Below the pieces are notes generated by a model. The model had not been told where the DNA came from, made no database searches, and worked only from the letters and a program-made list of their open reading frames with translations. Below, one piece after another: positions 61,098 through 64,000 of a stretch of DNA of 64,000 nt. Origin of the DNA: Paractinoplanes toevensis (GTDB lineage: Bacteria > Actinomycetota > Actinomycetes > Mycobacteriales > Micromonosporaceae); the NCBI RefSeq assembly GCF_018332695.1, contig NZ_BOQN01000021.1:1-64000 (forward strand). Reading direction: 5' to 3'. The position numbers and the translations under genes were made by a program. Each line of letters opens with the position of its first letter. The stretch's first letter is position 1.

Positions 61098-61767
61098 GAA
61101 CAGGCCGGGGCGGAGCAGCACTAGAGATCTTCTCGGGTGGGGTCTCGCCGTTGTCCATAAAGGACAGAAACCCAGCCCCAACTTCGGTGCGCTTTCAAAC
61201 CTTTTTCCGTACGGGCCGGCTCAGTCCCGTGGCACACGGTCCCGGCCGGTGCAACTCACCCTCCGCGCGCCCGCTGCGGTCGGACCCGGCCCAAGCCCGC
61301 AACCCACCCCGCCCACCGGCCGGCAGCACTTCCACCCTGACCACCCAGTGATCAGAAGAACATGACATGCCGCCTACGCCCTACGCCGACAGCGCGATCA
61401 GACGCGATCTTGTGGACTTTCCGCGAGGACAGAGCGGCAACTCCACAAGATCTGCGATGCCGGGGCGCACGACGTGGCATCGATGGGTCGAACGCGTATA
61501 AAACACCCTTCCGGGCAGAGCGGCGCGCACGGGTGAGCAGCGCAAGGCGTTGCCGCGCGAGGGCTGAGTGCGTGGGTCATTGCGCGAAGGTCGCGGCACA
61601 TGCTGGTGTGGCACGCTGCTTGCGGGGTGGCGGCGGTCGGGGATGTTGCGGTTGGCGAGGGTGTCGCCCGTACCGGAAAGTGGGTTTGATTCTCGCGACC
61701 CCGACCTCTGTCTAGACATAGATCCTCTGCGCGACGCGGGGACCGGCCGATCCGGCCACCCCACCGG
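61098..61767. other. Gene-free intergenic stretch
   Basis: I see no convincing gene in these 670 bases. Short open frames on both strands lack recognisable motifs, ribosome sites or normal codon bias. The stretch holds one long inverted repeat (61406-61452) and a TGTCTAGACA palindrome (61710-61719). A tRNA-like T-arm pattern near 61680 does not complete a cloverleaf. Confidence 0.5.
61406..61452. repeat. Long inverted repeat GATCTTGTGGA / TCCACAAGATC
   Basis: Two perfect 11-bp arms (61406-61416 and 61442-61452) flank a 25-base loop; similarity extends a few bases beyond both arms. I recall related GATCTTGTGGAGTT patterns being frequent between genes in Micromonosporaceae, but cannot check this here. 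It may be a dispersed palindromic element. Confidence 0.5.
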
Positions 61768-62970
61768 TCAGTCCCGGACCAGACCGATCAGGCGGTCGAG
61801 GACGTGATCGCCCGCGATGCCCAGGCCGTTGTGCAGGTACTCATCGGTCAGCCACCGGCGCATGCCAGGTAGAAGGTCGGCCGTCTCCTCCGAGAACTGC
61901 CGGGTGACGTACGGGTCATCGGCGTAGATCACGGCGGCGCAGGGCACGTCGACGCCGGTCAGCACCTCAGCGTCGTAAAGACGCGGCCAGTCATGTTCGG
62001 CGATCGCCTCGGCGACTGCACGATAGGGACGTAGCCCGGCCACGTCCTCGAAGTGCCACGGGAACAGGTGCTCGGCGGTCAGCAGGAGCGATTCGCCGCG
62101 GAAATCCTCCGGTTGGACGCGTTCAGCCGACCACCGGGTCGCACCTCCGTCGGCATAGCTGGACTCGTGGACCACGGCGTACAGCGGGTTGCGGGCGTCG
62201 AACGGCATCATCGCGACGGCATCATGCCGGAAGGCGGGCGCGGCGAAATCGAGCTCCAGCAGGTGATGCAGCTTCTCCGCGCCACCGTTCATCCCCAGTA
62301 CGGCGCCGACGGTACGCATCAGACGCCGGGAGATCGGCTCGCCGTCGGGGCTGCGGATCTCACCGGCGTCGCACCGGTCGAGTAGTTCTGCGAGTCGGGC
62401 GGCATCCCGCGGGAACCTGCGGTGAAAGCGATGGTTCAGCACCCGGGTCATCTCGAAGGCCGCCGAGTAGACGCTGTCGGTGGCGAGCCCGACCGGTGGC
62501 AGGCCACCGGTGAAGAACACCTCCCGCAGACTGTCGGGTAACACCGACAGGTAGTGCAGGGCACAGTATCCGCCGAAGGACTGACCGAGCAGGGTCCAGC
62601 GCCGAGCGCCCAGGTGTTCGCGCAGGCATTCGGCGTCCCGCACGATCGCGTCGGCCCGGAAGTGGCGAAGGTATTCGGCGTCCGCGGTCGGGTCCGGACC
62701 GGGCGACCCGTACGGCGTGGAACGTCCGGTGCCGCGCTGATCGAGCATGACGACCCGGTAATCCCGCAGCGCCCGGCCCAGCCACGACGGGGACATCGGC
62801 CGGCTGGACGGACGCGGCGCTTCGTGTCCGGGGCCGCCCTGAAGATAAACCAGATACGGCCGGTCCGAGCCGTCGTCGGCCGCGATCTCCCGCGCGTACA
62901 CCTCGATGGTGGGCCCGTCGGCGCGGTCATGGTCGAGCGGAACCGTCATGACATGGTCGGTCAGCCGCAT
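61768..62970 (-). CDS. Proline-iminopeptidase-like alpha/beta hydrolase (S33)
   Basis: The 400-residue protein has LVYLQGGPGHEAPRP as the oxyanion strand, MLDQRGTGRSTPY, the nucleophile elbow LLGQSFGGYCAL with the catalytic Ser at ~145, and a cap domain of the S33 family (FHRRFPRDAARL). It removes N-terminal proline or acts as a related amino-esterase. ATG 62970 is chosen; the longer frame upstream is antisense to the neighbouring gene. The divergent 107-bp spacer leads to the quinone oxidoreductase gene. Confidence 0.9.
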   Translation of the reverse strand: MRLTDHVMTVPLDHDRADGPTIEVYAREIAADDGSDRPYLVYLQGGPGHEAPRPSSRPMSPSWLGRALRDYRVVMLDQRGTGRSTPYGSPGPDPTADAEYLRHFRADAIVRDAECLREHLGARRWTLLGQSFGGYCALHYLSVLPDSLREVFFTGGLPPVGLATDSVYSAAFEMTRVLNHRFHRRFPRDAARLAELLDRCDAGEIRSPDGEPISRRLMRTVGAVLGMNGGAEKLHHLLELDFAAPAFRHDAVAMMPFDARNPLYAVVHESSYADGGATRWSAERVQPEDFRGESLLLTAEHLFPWHFEDVAGLRPYRAVAEAIAEHDWPRLYDAEVLTGVDVPCAAVIYADDPYVTRQFSEETADLLPGMRRWLTDEYLHNGLGIAGDHVLDRLIGLVRD

Positions 62971-63077
62971 CCCGGGATCGTACGGCGGCGATGACGATCT
63001 CGCTGCCCAGCCGGCGCACCTGCGGGCAAAGGGGCGGCCGATCCAGATGCGACGCAGCGCGGGTCTAGAGTGGACGG

Positions 63078-64000
63078 ATGTTGGGTGTCGTCGCGATCGC
63101 GCTCGGTGGGCCCGAAGTGTTGCGAGTGACCGAGTTGCCCGAGCCTGCGGCCGGGCCCGGGCAGGTGCTCGTGCGGGTCCGCGCGGTGTGTGTGCACCCG
63201 GCCGACGTGGCGGCCACCACCGGGAAGATCCCCGGCGGGCCGGTGTCGCCGCCGTTTCTGCCGGGCTGGGACATCGCCGGTGAGGTGGCCTCGGTCGGCC
63301 CCGGCGCGGAGCAGTTCCAGGTCGGTGATCGCGTCGTCGGGATGATCCCGTGGTATCTGACACGGGGCGCGCCCGGCGGCTACGCCGAATTCGTGGCGGC
63401 CGACGTGGGCTGGCTGGTGCCGTTGCCGGACGGGCTCGACTTCGCAGCCGCGGCCACGGTGCCGCTGAACGCACAGACCGCGCACCAAGGGCTGGCACTG
63501 GTGTCGGCGGGCGGGTCCCCGGTCGGCAGCATTCTGGTCACCGGGGCCGGCGGTGGTGTCGGCGGCTTCGTCACCCAGCTGGCCGTTCGGGGCGGCTACC
63601 GCGTCCTGGCCCAGGCCGGCGACGGGGATGAGGAATGGGTGCGCGGTCTCGGCGCCCACCAAGTCGTTTCCCGCTCGGCCGATCCGGCGGAGGCCGGGCC
63701 GGTGGCCGCGGTGTTCGACGCGGTTCCGGTCGGCGCGGCGGCGGCCGCCGCCGTCGAGGACGGCGGGGTCGTGGTCACCACCCGGCCCACGCCGCCGATC
63801 GTTCCCGCCCGTGGTGTGCGCCAGGAGGTGCAACTCATCCGGCTCGACCGCGAACTGCTGGCCGACCTGGTGGGACAGGTGGCGGCGGGGCTGCTACGCA
63901 CCCGCGTGGCGGCCACCATGCCGTTGACCGAGGCGGCCGAGGCGCACCGGCGCGTGCTGGCCGGCGGCCTGCGCGGCAAGCTCGTGCTGACCCTGGGCTG
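63078..64000 (+). CDS. NADPH:quinone-oxidoreductase-like MDR enzyme (reaches window end)
   Basis: The MDR N-domain (PEPAAGPGQVLVRVRAVCVHPAD, quoted in part: GPGQVLVRVRAVCVHPAD) and the Rossmann motif VTGAGGGVGGFVTQLA identify a zinc-free quinone oxidoreductase. The frame is open for 307 codons; the last bases TG at the window end are probably the start of its stop codon, since GKLVLTLG is a normal family C-terminus. GTGGACGG precedes the ATG. It is divergent from the S33 hydrolase. Confidence 0.88.
   Translation, partial: MLGVVAIALGGPEVLRVTELPEPAAGPGQVLVRVRAVCVHPADVAATTGKIPGGPVSPPFLPGWDIAGEVASVGPGAEQFQVGDRVVGMIPWYLTRGAPGGYAEFVAADVGWLVPLPDGLDFAAAATVPLNAQTAHQGLALVSAGGSPVGSILVTGAGGGVGGFVTQLAVRGGYRVLAQAGDGDEEWVRGLGAHQVVSRSADPAEAGPVAAVFDAVPVGAAAAAAVEDGGVVVTTRPTPPIVPARGVRQEVQLIRLDRELLADLVGQVAAGLLRTRVAATMPLTEAAEAHRRVLAGGLRGKLVLTLG

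Noticed and set aside
61640-61720. tRNA-like T-arm (GTGGG TTTGATT CTCGC)
   Set aside because: The loop is not the consensus TTCGANT, and no anticodon arm, D-arm or matching acceptor stem can be formed around it.
61381-61764. 127-codon minus-strand open frame in the intergenic stretch
   Set aside because: There is no ribosome site, no recognisable domain and codon positions lack the usual third-position G/C preference; part of it is the inverted repeat.

Overview
The window is uniformly GC-rich with strong third-position G/C bias. It carries many secreted carbohydrate-active proteins (a cellulose-binding GH5 cellulase, pectate lyase, ricin-type lectin fusions, two tannase-family esterases), PucR/PadR/HxlR/MarR regulators, a CebR-type operator and several TTG/GTG starts. 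Together these point to a soil actinomycete, most likely a Micromonosporaceae member such as Actinoplanes; the genus is an inference from gene content. No rRNA, tRNA, CRISPR array, phage or transposase gene was seen.

Layout. 0-6.7 kb: a LysR regulator (cut by the window edge) divergent from a DMT exporter, a lipoprotein, an epimerase remnant, a secreted tannase-family esterase and a pectate lyase behind a LacI-type palindrome. 6.7-9.8 kb: a large membrane M48 metalloprotease coupled to a small partner. 10-12 kb: a MarR regulator divergent from a two-gene SDR/NmrA operon, with three copies of one palindrome between them. 12-15.6 kb: a stress-like module of two CBS-CBS-BON proteins, a PucR regulator, a small membrane protein and a DksA/TraR zinc-finger protein; two copies of a 17-bp palindrome flank the PucR gene. 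15.8-23.5 kb: a CebR-box-controlled cellulase, a lone Phd-like antitoxin, a chemoreceptor, an oxidoreductase/XRE pair and a Tat-exported hydrolase. 24-32.4 kb: an orphan PAS histidine kinase, a PadR/membrane-protein pair, an alpha/beta hydrolase/HxlR pair, a cystathionine-beta-synthase-like protein, a decayed LLM flavin oxidoreductase and DNA polymerase IV.

32.5-49 kb is the most striking region. It is a minus-strand run of about fourteen closely spaced genes: TetR, a complete branched-chain-amino-acid-type (LIV) ABC importer, a secreted tannase/feruloyl-esterase-family enzyme translationally coupled to that importer, a cupin, an acyl-CoA ligase, an SMP-30 lactonase and a complete sugar-type (RbsABC-like) ABC importer. 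A GAF-PucR regulator diverges from its upstream end. The simplest reading is a system that cleaves an ester outside the cell, imports the acid and the polyol/sugar halves through separate importers, and activates the acid as a CoA thioester.

49-54 kb holds a pair of secreted modular proteins: a PQQ-type sugar dehydrogenase with PKD, CBM6-like and ricin lectin modules, and a ThuA-DUF1080 protein with a nearly identical lectin. They may form an extracellular oxidative glycoside-cleaving pair. 54-64 kb: NAD(P)H-hydrate dehydratase, a histidine phosphatase, a two-component system driving a Nat-type ABC exporter, a FUSC-family membrane protein, a 740-bp gene-free stretch, a proline-iminopeptidase-like hydrolase and a quinone oxidoreductase reaching the window end.

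Three genes carry single-nucleotide lesions: a one-base deletion in the LLM oxidoreductase, a one-base deletion in the sugar dehydrogenase and a TAG codon in the response regulator. These are either real pseudogenes or sequence errors. Two short gene remnants and one enzyme with a large in-frame deletion were also found.
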